From Laspinema palackyanum D2a (GTDB lineage: Bacteria > Cyanobacteriota > Cyanobacteriia > Cyanobacteriales > Laspinemataceae), in contig JAMXFF010000033.1 of NCBI GenBank assembly GCA_025370845.1, positions 1 to 64,000 on the forward strand: a DNA stretch of 64,000 nt, given 5' to 3'. The notes beneath the pieces are model-generated. The model made no database searches. It was given only the letters and a program-made list of their open reading frames with translations, and was not told where the DNA came from. The translations under genes were made by a program, and so were the position numbers. Of the stretch, positions 1 to 7,828 are shown one piece after another (the first letter of the stretch is position 1; each line of letters opens with the position of its first letter).

Positions 1-173
1 TGGGCTTCATTCTCGCTCTAGCTATTGATTTTACGGTCGTTACTCCCTCTATGTTTTGTTAGAATGAAACAGCCCTATCCCGCTGAGGTGGAGCCATCAG
101 ACCCGAGCCTCTTTGACACAGGCTCATCCCCATCATCGTTAGTTCTACATCAGGACTTAGGCATTCCCGCCTA

Positions 174-317
174 AACGACTTTAGTCGTTCCCCTCCGCTG
201 TTCGTAGTAACGAATTCAGTCGTTATCCCCTCCGGTGTTCGTAGTAACGACTTCAGTCGTTCCCCTCCGCTGTTCGTAGTAACGACTTCAGTCGTTATCC
301 CCTCCGGTGTTCTTAGT
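174..317. repeat. four tandem 35/37-bp repeats with a palindromic core
   Basis: Four head-to-tail units occupy 174-208, 209-245, 246-280 and 281-317. Each begins with AACGACTTCAGTCGTT or a one- or two-base variant, which is nearly its own reverse complement, and continues with a CCCCTCCG(C/G)TGTTCGTAGT tail. Units alternate between 35 and 37 bp because every second one has an extra AT after the palindrome, so the array is really a duplicated 72-bp dimer. No cas genes lie nearby and the 'spacers' are the same, so it is not a CRISPR. The rest of bases 1-488 shows no gene I can support. Confidence 0.85.
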
Positions 318-488
318 CAGTCAGTAAACTTAATTCATCTGGATCCTTCGGGCAAACCCAAAATGAGGGGCTTCCTAATAACGCACGAGTGAGCGCTTTT
401 CTTCCCGCGACTGAAATGACCCCTCTTCCGATAATCTAGTTGACATAAAACTAGATCCAGAAACGTCCTGGGTGCAACGAGGCACAAG

Positions 489-902
489 ATGACCGAACCG
501 AAAGTTACTAAAATTGATTTACTGCTGGCTTTAATGAGTGATGGGGAGTGGCACTACCCGAGTGATCTAGTAACCGTCAGCCATCGCTTTGGGGATACGA
601 TGCACCGAGCCAAGGAGAAGGGATATTTGATTGAAACCGAACGGATTAAAGGAAATGCTTGTAGATATCGATTAATAGGACATGAAGACTCCCGGTTCTG
701 GAGCGATTTTCTCAAAAAACAATCCCAGAAAGTTTCTGATTCGGGAATGGGGAAATGTCCCAACCTGCAAGGGTATAGAATTGAAAACATCTCAGGTGTA
801 CCCAATAGCAATACGGTCACGATTGAATTGCGATCGCCTTCGGGCCATCAACAACATCTGACGATTTCATCCCTTGTAATTCTTAAGTTTTTGTTAGAGT
901 AA
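489..902 (+). CDS. hypothetical protein with a possible winged-helix N-terminus
   Basis: A 137-residue protein I do not recognise. The first 65 residues look like a small winged helix-turn-helix fold: a helix around LLLALMSDGEWHYPSDL, a second helix around DTMHRAKEKGYL and a beta-rich turn ending CRYRLIG. This layout is common in 'phase-variation-like' or restriction-linked wHTH proteins. Residues 75-137 are unlike anything I can name. A purine-rich GAGGCA lies just upstream of the ATG. It stands alone between two repeat-rich spacers, so context gives no functional hint. DNA binding is inference only. Confidence 0.6.
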   Translation: MTEPKVTKIDLLLALMSDGEWHYPSDLVTVSHRFGDTMHRAKEKGYLIETERIKGNACRYRLIGHEDSRFWSDFLKKQSQKVSDSGMGKCPNLQGYRIENISGVPNSNTVTIELRSPSGHQQHLTISSLVILKFLLE

Positions 903-934
903 ACCCCGCAATTCCCCCGCTCACTTCCTTCCCT

Positions 935-1066
935 AAGAAACAGGGTTTCTGTCCTAAATTGCGGCAAAGCACCAAGATGAGGTTAAGAAACCGGGTTTCT
1001 TAACCTTGACCCGAAACCAAGAAACCGGGTTTCTGTCCTAAATTGCGGCAAAGCACCAAGATGAGG
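935..1066. repeat. pair of 48-bp direct repeats containing AGAAACCGGGTTTCT
   Basis: Two 48-bp near-identical direct repeats lie at 935-982 and 1019-1066. Each starts with AAGAAAC(C/A)GGGTTTCT and continues through TCCTAAATTGCGGCAAAGC to ATGAGG. A third copy of the palindromic core alone sits between them, at about 986-1000. The core is nearly self-complementary and recurs elsewhere in the window (2115-2129, 2857-2871), so it is a dispersed family. Together the repeats fill most of the 345-bp gap between the neighbouring genes. Confidence 0.85.
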
Positions 1067-1247
1067 GTAATAAATCTGGTTTCTGACCCTCCAGAATCAC
1101 GCCAACTAACATGAATTAAATCTGAGGTGTGCGCCGATCGCAATTTCATGAAAAGTTAGAAGGGAGATTGGCAACCCCATGATACCCCCTATACCCGCTT
1201 TCTCCTCCTTGTCTATAATGAATTGTATCAATACCTCGGGGGAGAAG

Positions 1248-1613
1248 ATGTTTGATTATTCTGCTGCGCGGCAATATTTGCAAGCTAAACAACAAGCATT
1301 ACAAGCTCACCGCTTAGGCTTATGGCAGCAAGCCAGAGCAGATTCCCAAACTATTATAACGATGATTATCGACCGATATGAGCCCCAACGAATTATCCAG
1401 TGGGGTTCAGTCTTGGCACCTCAGCATTTTTCTGAGGCTTCGGATATTGACTTGGCGATCGCCGGATTAGATTTTAGATCATTTATGAATTTGGTGGGAG
1501 AGGCTGAGGACCTGACTGATTTTCCGCTAGACTTAATCCGATGGGAGGATCTTCATCCCTCTTTTCAAAAAATTATTCTCATGAAAGGACAAGTTATTTA
1601 TGAACAGGGATGA
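1248..1613 (+). CDS. MNT-type nucleotidyltransferase (MntA-like antitoxin)
   Basis: Minimal nucleotidyltransferase of about 121 residues. The DNA-polymerase-beta signature is visible as GSVLAPQHF followed by SDIDLAI, with a third acidic residue in PLDLIRW. In the MntA-HepT systems such proteins AMPylate and silence the partner HEPN ribonuclease. I place the start at the ATG at 1248 (MFDYSAARQ), directly behind GGGGGAGAAG. An upstream in-frame ATG at 1179 would add 23 residues of low-complexity sequence. The gene overlaps the next by 14 bp, the usual arrangement for this toxin-antitoxin type. Confidence 0.8.
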   Translation: MFDYSAARQYLQAKQQALQAHRLGLWQQARADSQTIITMIIDRYEPQRIIQWGSVLAPQHFSEASDIDLAIAGLDFRSFMNLVGEAEDLTDFPLDLIRWEDLHPSFQKIILMKGQVIYEQG

Positions 1614-2094
1614 ACTCTTGCTGCTCGTCGGCGAGATTCACGAAAGTAGGGTTGTACTGGGTAATATCCAGGGTTTGTATGCGGCATACGAACCGGATTT
1701 CCGGGATGAACAGAAACGAGATATCCGGGATGCGGTGATGTTGGCGGATATTTTTTGCAATACCTCCACCTGTGTCGAAACTATTTTGTTCAGAATATCA
1801 AGGGTGTTTGAGAATCATTTAGATGCTCATCAATGGCATAAGGAGTTGTTGCGAAAAATGCGGATTGAGGTTCCGGGTATTCGAAAGGCTGTTTTATCTC
1901 GCGACTCTTATACCCTGTTGGATGAGTTAAGACGATTTCGGCATTTCAAAAGGTATTACTATGATTTCGATTATGACTGGTCTCGGTTGGACTATCTGAA
2001 ATCCGTTTATGAACGATTGCAGCCCTTGATTGACAAAGATTTGGAAGAATATATAGATTTTCTGCTCACTTGTGCAAATGAAGAGGCTACCTAG
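1600..2094 (+). CDS. HEPN-domain protein (HepT-like ribonuclease toxin)
   Basis: All-helical 164-residue protein that overlaps the MNT gene by 14 bp. The helical stretch LDELRRFRHFKRYYYDFDYDW, split here as LDELRRFRHF and KRYYYDFDYDW, lines up with the HepT signature region where active toxins carry R-x4-H-x-Y. Here the arginine and the final tyrosine are present, but the histidine position reads as tyrosine (RHFKRYYY). The pairing with an MNT protein supports a HepT/MntA module. The substitution suggests a divergent subfamily or a weakened ribonuclease. Family assignment is from pattern and context. Confidence 0.72.
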   Translation: MNRDELLLLVGEIHESRVVLGNIQGLYAAYEPDFRDEQKRDIRDAVMLADIFCNTSTCVETILFRISRVFENHLDAHQWHKELLRKMRIEVPGIRKAVLSRDSYTLLDELRRFRHFKRYYYDFDYDWSRLDYLKSVYERLQPLIDKDLEEYIDFLLTCANEEAT

Positions 2095-2114
2095 AAAGTT
2101 GTAGCGCATTAGTT

Positions 2115-2129
2115 AGAAACCGGGTTTCT
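2115..2129. repeat. dispersed palindromic element AGAAACCGGGTTTCT
   Basis: Isolated copy of the 15-bp near-palindrome also seen in the 935-1066 repeats. Another copy (AGAAACCCGGTTTCT, the opposite strand form) lies at 2857-2871. A decayed copy may follow at about 2153-2170. Confidence 0.8.
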
Positions 2130-2186
2130 TGAAAACATCTTTGGCAATGGGTAAAAACCCAGTTTTTTGTCCCTTGAACCGACGCA

Positions 2187-2633
2187 TCAGGGTAACCAGT
2201 CCTGATCCAGAACTTGCTCTAAACTGAAGCAAGGGTCTTCGGGAATGAACTCTGAATTGAACCCGGTGGCATCGAGAAATAGTTTCCGCCCATTCTGATA
2301 TTCCTGAATAAAGTTTTCTTGGAGATAGTTTTTGAGACTGGGACTATCTTTGAGGATGAGTTGAATTTGCAAGCGAAAATTTCTAATCTCTAATGTCCAG
2401 CCTCGGATACAAGTTTCTCGTTCTTGTTGCCAATATTTGACTTTGAGCAAGTGTTCGCACAGTCGCATCAGGTCGCTACAAATCGCCCGTTTATCTCTTT
2501 TGCCCAAACTTGTTATTTCCTCAATCAAATTCTCAAGGTCGATATGGCTGAAATCATGAGTTTGCAACTGGGCAATGGTTTGCTCTAACCAAAGTTGGTA
2601 GTCTGTGTCGTATAAGGGTAATGTTGATTTCAT
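2187..2633 (-). CDS. DUF29 family protein
   Basis: About 148 residues with the usual DUF29 pattern: an N-terminal LYDTDYQLWLEQTI motif, a central helix with NLIEEITSLGKRDKR, and a C-terminal region ending in a short acidic tail. DUF29 genes are multicopy and abundant in filamentous cyanobacteria; function is unknown. I start at the ATG at 2633 (MKSTLPLYD), because the open frame upstream to 2672 has no recognisable family sequence. A second DUF29 gene is at 38142-38570. Confidence 0.8.
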   Translation of the reverse strand: MKSTLPLYDTDYQLWLEQTIAQLQTHDFSHIDLENLIEEITSLGKRDKRAICSDLMRLCEHLLKVKYWQQERETCIRGWTLEIRNFRLQIQLILKDSPSLKNYLQENFIQEYQNGRKLFLDATGFNSEFIPEDPCFSLEQVLDQDWLP

Positions 2634-2709
2634 GGCGATGCCACCAGTTATTTTAAAATCTGTACGGGACAAGGTTCTGGTTTTATTTTAGGTTGCTCAA
2701 GGAACAGTG

Positions 2710-2805
2710 GGGAGTTTTGAGGCGATCGTCAGCAAAGGCGATGATCAAGGCTAACCCTTGCCGCGTGGGTTGGGTTGACTGAGGGAATGGCGATCGTACA
2801 GGGTT
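2710..2805 (-). pseudogene. remnant of a wecA/mraY-family gene
   Basis: Read on the minus strand, this stretch gives RSPFPQSTQPTRQGLALIIA followed by FADDRLKTP. This matches residues 37-63 of the intact neighbour at 2883-3884 (RSSHSQPTPRGGGLGFIIAF), including the family's H/Q-x2-PTPR motif. The underlying DNA also aligns with 3720-3785. Nothing else of the gene remains. Two CAGGGTTGCCGATG repeats (2799-2812, 2823-2836) sit at its upstream edge. It is therefore a short duplicated fragment, not a coding gene. Confidence 0.7.
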
Positions 2806-2856
2806 GCCGATGCAATATCGCTCAGGGTTGCCGATGATGGCAAGGGGAATGGAATA

Positions 2857-2871
2857 AGAAACCCGGTTTCT
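2857..2871. repeat. dispersed palindromic element AGAAACCCGGTTTCT
   Basis: Same family as the elements at 935-1066 and 2115-2129, here in the reverse-complement form, 12 bp downstream of the wecA-like stop codon. Confidence 0.75.
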
Positions 2872-2882
2872 GCCGCCCCAGA

Positions 2883-3884
2883 TTACCCCTTCCCCAAATA
2901 CACCTCTCCCCCAACCATTCCTACCGCCACCAGGGCTAATCCAATCCAAGCCCCCACGCCACCCCACAGCAAAATACTCAGGGCAATCAGGAGGGTACAG
3001 CCGATATAGGTACTGGCAACCTGACTATGACTCCACCCTGCTTGCTGCAATCGTTGATAGAGGTGACTCCGGTGGGCCTTGAAGATGTTTTCCCGCCGGA
3101 TGAGGCGGCGAACTAGGGTGGAGATGGCGTCTGCGGTGAGGGGGAGGGTGATGGCGAGGGCGGTCCAGGCTGGGGTGGGGCGATCTGCGTTGAGCAGGGC
3201 AATGGCGACGGCGGCCCCTAAGACCGTACTGCCGACATCCCCCATGAAGATTTTGGCCGGGGACCAGTTCCACCTCAGGAAGCCGAGGAGGGCAGCAGCG
3301 AGCAGCCACCAGAGGGGTTGGTTGAGGTAGAGGGCGAGGAAGCCGAGTTGCACCGTGGTGACTCCGGCGACTAAGCCATCTAAGCCGTCCATGAAGTTGT
3401 AGAAGTTAATCAGGGCGGTGATCGCAATCAGGGTGAGGAGGATGGCGATGATGCCGCCCCCTGTTCCCCAGGGGGTAAGCCCGGGTTGGGGAAAGGGGCC
3501 AAAACAGAAGATGCCGATACTGGCTGCGGTGAGTTGGACTAGGTAGCGGATACTGGCGGGGAGGTTGTGCTTGTCATCCAGGAAGCCGATGAGGGCGAGG
3601 GGAGTGAGGATGGCCCACAGTTGCAGTAAGAAGGGGTGGGGAGGGGTGAGGGGGAAGAGGTGTTCTGGGAAAAGTTTGGGGAAATAGGTTGAGAAGATAG
3701 GGGTTGATAGGGTGATGGCGGCAAAAGCGATGATGAAGCCTAAGCCGCCGCCTCTTGGGGTGGGTTGGCTGTGGGAACTGCGATCGTTGGGGATGTCAAG
3801 CAGGTTTTGGCTGAAGCGTTGTTTGAGCCAGCCGGTGGTGAGGAGGCTGAGGAGGAAGGAGGTAAAGGCGATCGCAAGATACAT
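2883..3884 (-). CDS. wecA: WecA/WbpL-like polyprenyl-phosphate sugar-1-phosphate transferase
   Basis: Integral membrane protein of 333 residues from the MraY/WecA/WbpL family (GT4 in Pfam). It moves a HexNAc- or 6-deoxyHexNAc-1-phosphate from a UDP-sugar to a polyprenyl phosphate carrier on the cytoplasmic face, which starts a repeat unit. Visible motifs are DIPNDRSSHSQPTPRGGG near the N-terminus, the metal-binding NFYNFMDGLDGL loop, IFMGDVGSTVLG, and the basic HRSHLYQRL loop. About ten hydrophobic segments are evident. It is the last gene of the minus-strand glycan locus, 2 bp after the epimerase gene, the same pairing as wbpV/wbpL in Pseudomonas O-antigen clusters. WbpL-like specificity is inferred from that pairing. 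Confidence 0.88.
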   Translation of the reverse strand: MYLAIAFTSFLLSLLTTGWLKQRFSQNLLDIPNDRSSHSQPTPRGGGLGFIIAFAAITLSTPIFSTYFPKLFPEHLFPLTPPHPFLLQLWAILTPLALIGFLDDKHNLPASIRYLVQLTAASIGIFCFGPFPQPGLTPWGTGGGIIAILLTLIAITALINFYNFMDGLDGLVAGVTTVQLGFLALYLNQPLWWLLAAALLGFLRWNWSPAKIFMGDVGSTVLGAAVAIALLNADRPTPAWTALAITLPLTADAISTLVRRLIRRENIFKAHRSHLYQRLQQAGWSHSQVASTYIGCTLLIALSILLWGGVGAWIGLALVAVGMVGGEVYLGKG

Positions 3885-3886
3885 GG

Positions 3887-4783
3887 CTAACTGGAAATCA
3901 TGCCTAGGCTACGCATTAACTCTACCTCTTGACGCAGACCTTCTTCTAAGGTGCGGGGGAAAAAGTCTAAATCTCGTTGGGCGGCATCATGGGGATAGGC
4001 TTTGTCTTCTTGTAGGCGAAGGATTTGTTCGCGACGGACGGGCGATCGCTCTTTTAAAAGATTTTCGAGAATTGTGGCTGACCAGACTCCTGCATTAAGA
4101 GGTAAAGAAATCTGGCGTACTGGTTTGCCGAGTAGTTCTCCGACTAAAGTTAGCAGTTCTCGGAAGGTGACAACCGTACCACCAGAGAGGTCATAAGCCC
4201 CTTGGATATGGGGTCTTTGAAGTGCCGTTAAGATAGCTTGGGCTAAGTCCTCAGCATGAACGGGTTGTATGAGGTTGTCACCAGAACCAAATACGGGGAA
4301 GAAGCCGTAGCGATCGCAGAATTTTATCAGTTTATGGAGGTTTTTATCTCGATGGGAACCGTATATCATGGTTGGTCTTAGCAAACAATAAGACCCTTGA
4401 TATGTTTGGAGTTGACTTTCTGCTATTTTGTAATCTTGGGAATATTCATTATATTGAGAATAAATTCCAGTCGTTCCAATAATAATTAAATGCGGTAACT
4501 TTTGAAGTTTATCTAAACCAGAAATAATTCCCGGTATGTGTCTAAGTTGGGCTATGTGAATGATAGTGTCGGGAATAAAATCACTAAAAATATTTTTCCA
4601 AGTCTCAGGAGTTGAACTGTCTCCAATACAGTAGTTTAATTTCAGATTTAGGTTACTGAGGCTATTAGGATAGCTATTAGGCCGAACCAGACAATTTAAT
4701 TCTCGTTCTGGAAACACTTTAGCAAAATCATTTAAAAATAAACCTCCAGTTAGTCCCGTACATCCAGTCATTAATATACTCAT
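3887..4783 (-). CDS. NAD-dependent sugar epimerase/dehydratase
   Basis: Extended short-chain dehydrogenase of 298 residues. The nucleotide-binding motif is TGCTGLTGG at the N-terminus, and a Y-x3-K-like pair is seen in YSQDYKIAE (about residues 118-122). LLRPTMIYGSHRD and the ISLPLNAG region are typical of WbpV/WbpK/WcaG-type epimerases or reductases acting on UDP-4-keto-6-deoxy-HexNAc. It sits 2 bp upstream of the wecA-like gene, so it probably supplies the substrate of that transferase (for example UDP-FucNAc or UDP-QuiNAc). The exact sugar cannot be read from sequence. Confidence 0.8.
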   Translation of the reverse strand: MSILMTGCTGLTGGLFLNDFAKVFPERELNCLVRPNSYPNSLSNLNLKLNYCIGDSSTPETWKNIFSDFIPDTIIHIAQLRHIPGIISGLDKLQKLPHLIIIGTTGIYSQYNEYSQDYKIAESQLQTYQGSYCLLRPTMIYGSHRDKNLHKLIKFCDRYGFFPVFGSGDNLIQPVHAEDLAQAILTALQRPHIQGAYDLSGGTVVTFRELLTLVGELLGKPVRQISLPLNAGVWSATILENLLKERSPVRREQILRLQEDKAYPHDAAQRDLDFFPRTLEEGLRQEVELMRSLGMISS

Positions 4784-4806
4784 AATATTTTTATGATTAA
4801 CTTATG

Positions 4807-5922
4807 TTAAGTATTAATTATGTTGGGTGATGATTTTAGTGCATCTTGGTAAGTTTCAATAGTATGTTGATACATCTTTTCAAAAGTATATTCTTTTTCA
4901 TATCTCTGACGAGCTAATTGACCCATTTTGATGCGGAGTTCTGAGTCAGTGATTAGAGTTCTTAGACGAGTTCGTAAAGTGTCCACGTCTCCTTGCGGAA
5001 TACAGTACCCTGTTTCCCCTTCAATAATTGCTTCAGAGCAGCCATTAACATCAGAAACGACAGTAGGCAAACCTGCTCTCATTGCTTCCAGAGTGGAAAT
5101 AGGAAATCCTTCCCAATTGGTAATCAGGGCAAAAATTTGATATTGAGTAAGTCGCTCCGTGACATTACTACAAAAACCTAAAAATTTTATACGGTCAGCA
5201 ATTCCTAATTCTCTCGCCATTGTTGTGTAGGTTTCCATCTCAGGCCCATCTCCAAGCAAGTCTAGTTCAACTTCTTTTAACGTTTGGAGTGCCATCAATA
5301 TAGTTCTATGGTCTTTTTGGGGTTCAAAGCGAGCCACCATAACAATCCTAACGGGATTACCATGACCAGGACTAGCGATGAGTTTGGGAGAAATATCGCT
5401 AATACCATAGTGAATTTTAACTAAACGATTAGGTTCAATGCCTGCTTTAATCCCTAATTGGCGATCGTACTCTGAAACACAGATAATCCGGTCTGTAAAT
5501 TTAGCTGCCCAATGCTCCAATAGTTGGTAAATAGTGCGCTTCGGTTCGGGAATCCCTTCAGTGAAAGACCAACCATGCGCGGTGAAAACACAAGGAACCT
5601 TGCTTTGGTGACTAGCCCAGCGTCCTAAAATTCCCGCTTTACTTGAGTGAGTAGCCACTAAATCCGGTTTAAATTTGCTAATTGTTTGCTTGATAAAACT
5701 GAGGGTGTGCCAATCTTCTACTGGATTAATATTGTTGTTAAACGTTGGGCAAGCAATATTTGGAATTCCATTTTGTTCTAATAAGTCATTATACTTTCCT
5801 CTGACACCAGTAAGAACACTAACCTGATGGTCATCTTTCCGAAGCCTTACTGCTAAATCTCTGACATGAAGTTGTGCTCCCCCTACTGCATCTGCTCTAG
5901 TAATAATCAATAAAATTTTCAT
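4807..5922 (-). CDS. GT4 family glycosyltransferase
   Basis: GT-B fold glycosyltransferase of 371 residues. The N-terminal domain opens with ILLIITRADAVGGAQLHVRDLA, shown here only as its key GGAQ element, typical of GT4 enzymes. The C-terminal nucleotide-sugar domain has RIVMVARFEPQKDH, a glycine-rich LLGDGPE turn and the conserved EGFPISTLEAMRAGLPTV, in which E-x7-E coordinates the donor. Retaining transfer of a hexose-type residue to the growing repeat unit is expected. It is 23 bp upstream of the epimerase gene in the same operon. Confidence 0.85.
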   Translation of the reverse strand: MKILLIITRADAVGGAQLHVRDLAVRLRKDDHQVSVLTGVRGKYNDLLEQNGIPNIACPTFNNNINPVEDWHTLSFIKQTISKFKPDLVATHSSKAGILGRWASHQSKVPCVFTAHGWSFTEGIPEPKRTIYQLLEHWAAKFTDRIICVSEYDRQLGIKAGIEPNRLVKIHYGISDISPKLIASPGHGNPVRIVMVARFEPQKDHRTILMALQTLKEVELDLLGDGPEMETYTTMARELGIADRIKFLGFCSNVTERLTQYQIFALITNWEGFPISTLEAMRAGLPTVVSDVNGCSEAIIEGETGYCIPQGDVDTLRTRLRTLITDSELRIKMGQLARQRYEKEYTFEKMYQHTIETYQDALKSSPNIINT

Positions 5923-5949
5923 GTATTCATTGATAGGGAAGAAAAATAT

Positions 5950-6813
5950 TTAAACAGGCTGTAAAATCGTTGAAAACTCAGATACCAGTAATTCTTCATC
6001 TAAGATATTTCTAAATGGAAGTGCTAAATTTTGGCGTGCAGTTGGTAATTTTTTCCATTTTTTCATTTCAATAGATGAAACCTTAAAATTAGCTTTTTGA
6101 AATAAATCGAGCATCTCAGAATAACGTATTCTATTGGTATAAAATCCTGATTTCACCATAAAATCAGACTCCCAAAATTTTTCCGACAATCTAAGGTTAT
6201 TAAGATTTCCTCCTAGATGATCTTTTAAGTCAATCACATGAGAGCAAGATCCAGTAGTTTTGATAATTCGGCGTAATTCTTTCATAAGAGCGAGAAATTC
6301 ATGTTTCCTGATATGCTCTAAAACTGCTTGAGACCATATAAAATCAACTGAGTTATCGGGAATAGATTTTAAAGAAGATAAACCCGATGTCAGATAATCA
6401 GCAGAACAACTTTTAAGAACATCTGATACTGATTGCCAATCGGTCCATACAGGATCGACTGCTAATCCTTTTTTATAGAGAAAGTCAGCCATTATTTTGT
6501 AGGACTCGATATTCTGAGTAGCATAGTCTCCAGTATCAACAAGATAGGATGAAGAACCTCCAAAAGCTTTTGCAACTATAGCAGAAAATAGAGAGTCTCC
6601 TGGTCCTAATTCCAAGCTAATAAATCCTGTAGGAGGTTGAATTACATCGAAGTGCTGCTTAAAAACTGAATAAGCATAAGCAGGCTTCTGCATTGAACCA
6701 TGTTCAAATAAAGAAAAATTTTTCCATACATGATAACTCGTTGGCCAACGAGATAAAATCACTTTTCCACCAATTTTGGCCCACCAGGGGATATATTTTT
6801 TAAAAGGCGTCAT
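5950..6813 (-). CDS. class I SAM-dependent methyltransferase
   Basis: 287 residues. The S-adenosylmethionine motif I is LELGPGDSLFSAIVAKAFG, with LVDTGDYA as a likely acidic motif II. VDFIWSQAVLEHIRKHE is the motif IV/V region and ELRRIIKTTGSCSHVIDL follows the usual post-I layout. Such enzymes in glycan loci usually O-methylate sugars. It is one of several methyltransferases in this operon; acceptor unknown. Base composition is strongly AT-rich compared with the window ends. Confidence 0.78.
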   Translation of the reverse strand: MTPFKKYIPWWAKIGGKVILSRWPTSYHVWKNFSLFEHGSMQKPAYAYSVFKQHFDVIQPPTGFISLELGPGDSLFSAIVAKAFGGSSSYLVDTGDYATQNIESYKIMADFLYKKGLAVDPVWTDWQSVSDVLKSCSADYLTSGLSSLKSIPDNSVDFIWSQAVLEHIRKHEFLALMKELRRIIKTTGSCSHVIDLKDHLGGNLNNLRLSEKFWESDFMVKSGFYTNRIRYSEMLDLFQKANFKVSSIEMKKWKKLPTARQNLALPFRNILDEELLVSEFSTILQPV

Positions 6814-6937
6814 AATTTTTTTTACAAAACTCTGTGGTCTTTGTAACGTTTTAATCTACATATCATCATATCCACATCGCGAATCTTTGGAGAATATTTA
6901 TATATTGATATAAACTTTACAGTTTTACACTTAACTA

Positions 6938-7708
6938 TTATTTAGCTAAAACCAATAGAGAATATCCGCCTAGTAATCGGACTGCTAGATCTTGGTTGAT
7001 TTTAAAGGCTATCTCTCTCGGAAATTTTAATATTCTAGACTTCATACTATGCGGCAAATCGTTAGACCCCGCAGTATAAACATAGTCAACTATATTGTAA
7101 CCTGAATCTTTTAGGCTTTCTAGAGCAGTATCTTTAGAAAAGTAGTGTAAATGTCCTACGGTGTTTCTTAATTGAAGAATGGGATAGTTTCTCCATATAT
7201 TTTGGACATTCATATCAAGAGGAATATGGAAAAGTTTATAGCTATTGGGTGTTTTAAATTGAAGCAATTTTAAAAATTCTAAATAATTTTCAATGTGTTC
7301 TATAACATCTATAACTAAAATTAAATCAAACACTAATAATAATGATGCTTCTTCAAAAACACTTTTTAAGTGAAACTGAATTCTGGGATTAATAATATCT
7401 TGGCATAAGGAAAAGGCATCAGGGGAAATTTCATAACCATGAAACTTAACATTATCAGGTAATCTTTGACAAAGATTATTTAAAACTTGTCCTGCACCAC
7501 AACCGATTTCACCAATGGATGTTGGATTTAGGTTGTGCTTCTTAAGCATTTTAATTATTTGTAGAGATTTCCAGCTAGAATGTTCAGTATGCCACGTTGG
7601 ATTATTTTCTAAATATTGAGAACCTGAATATCTTTTATCTTCCATATTTTTCTGAGTTATCTTACTCTTTAACTTGTTAAGTAATTGCTTCAAGAAGATG
7701 ATAGGCAA
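6938..7708 (-). CDS. class I SAM-dependent methyltransferase
   Basis: 256 residues with SIGEIGCGAGQVLNNL (motif I) around residue 62-77, YEISPDAFSLC (acidic residue after beta-2) and LILVIDVIEHIENYLEF, a UbiG/Methyltransf_23-like arrangement. KFHGYEI and LFHIPLDMN complete the core. The N-terminal LENNPTWHTEHSSWKS motif is common in glycan-locus methyltransferases. It is probably a sugar O-methyltransferase. A 120-bp AT-rich spacer separates it from the next gene upstream. Confidence 0.78.
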   Translation of the reverse strand: MPIIFLKQLLNKLKSKITQKNMEDKRYSGSQYLENNPTWHTEHSSWKSLQIIKMLKKHNLNPTSIGEIGCGAGQVLNNLCQRLPDNVKFHGYEISPDAFSLCQDIINPRIQFHLKSVFEEASLLLVFDLILVIDVIEHIENYLEFLKLLQFKTPNSYKLFHIPLDMNVQNIWRNYPILQLRNTVGHLHYFSKDTALESLKDSGYNIVDYVYTAGSNDLPHSMKSRILKFPREIAFKINQDLAVRLLGGYSLLVLAK

Positions 7709-7828
7709 AAAATAGTTTTACCTTTGGTTAATTAATTATTGATAATAGAGCTTTATCAATTAACCAATGTAACAAGAACAAATATTTCTTATTTTTATTA
7801 ACAAATATTATTATATTAATATTTTGTT

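Noticed and set aside
3-62. 3' end of a membrane protein gene at the left edge (GFILALAIDFTVVTPSMFC then stop)
   Set aside because: Only 19 codons, too short to separate from chance.
174-317. CRISPR array
   Set aside because: The inter-palindrome segments are identical to each other apart from one or two bases, and no cas genes are present.
2683-2967. 94-codon minus-strand gene
   Set aside because: It is part wecA remnant, part repeat and part 3' overlap with wecA in another frame.
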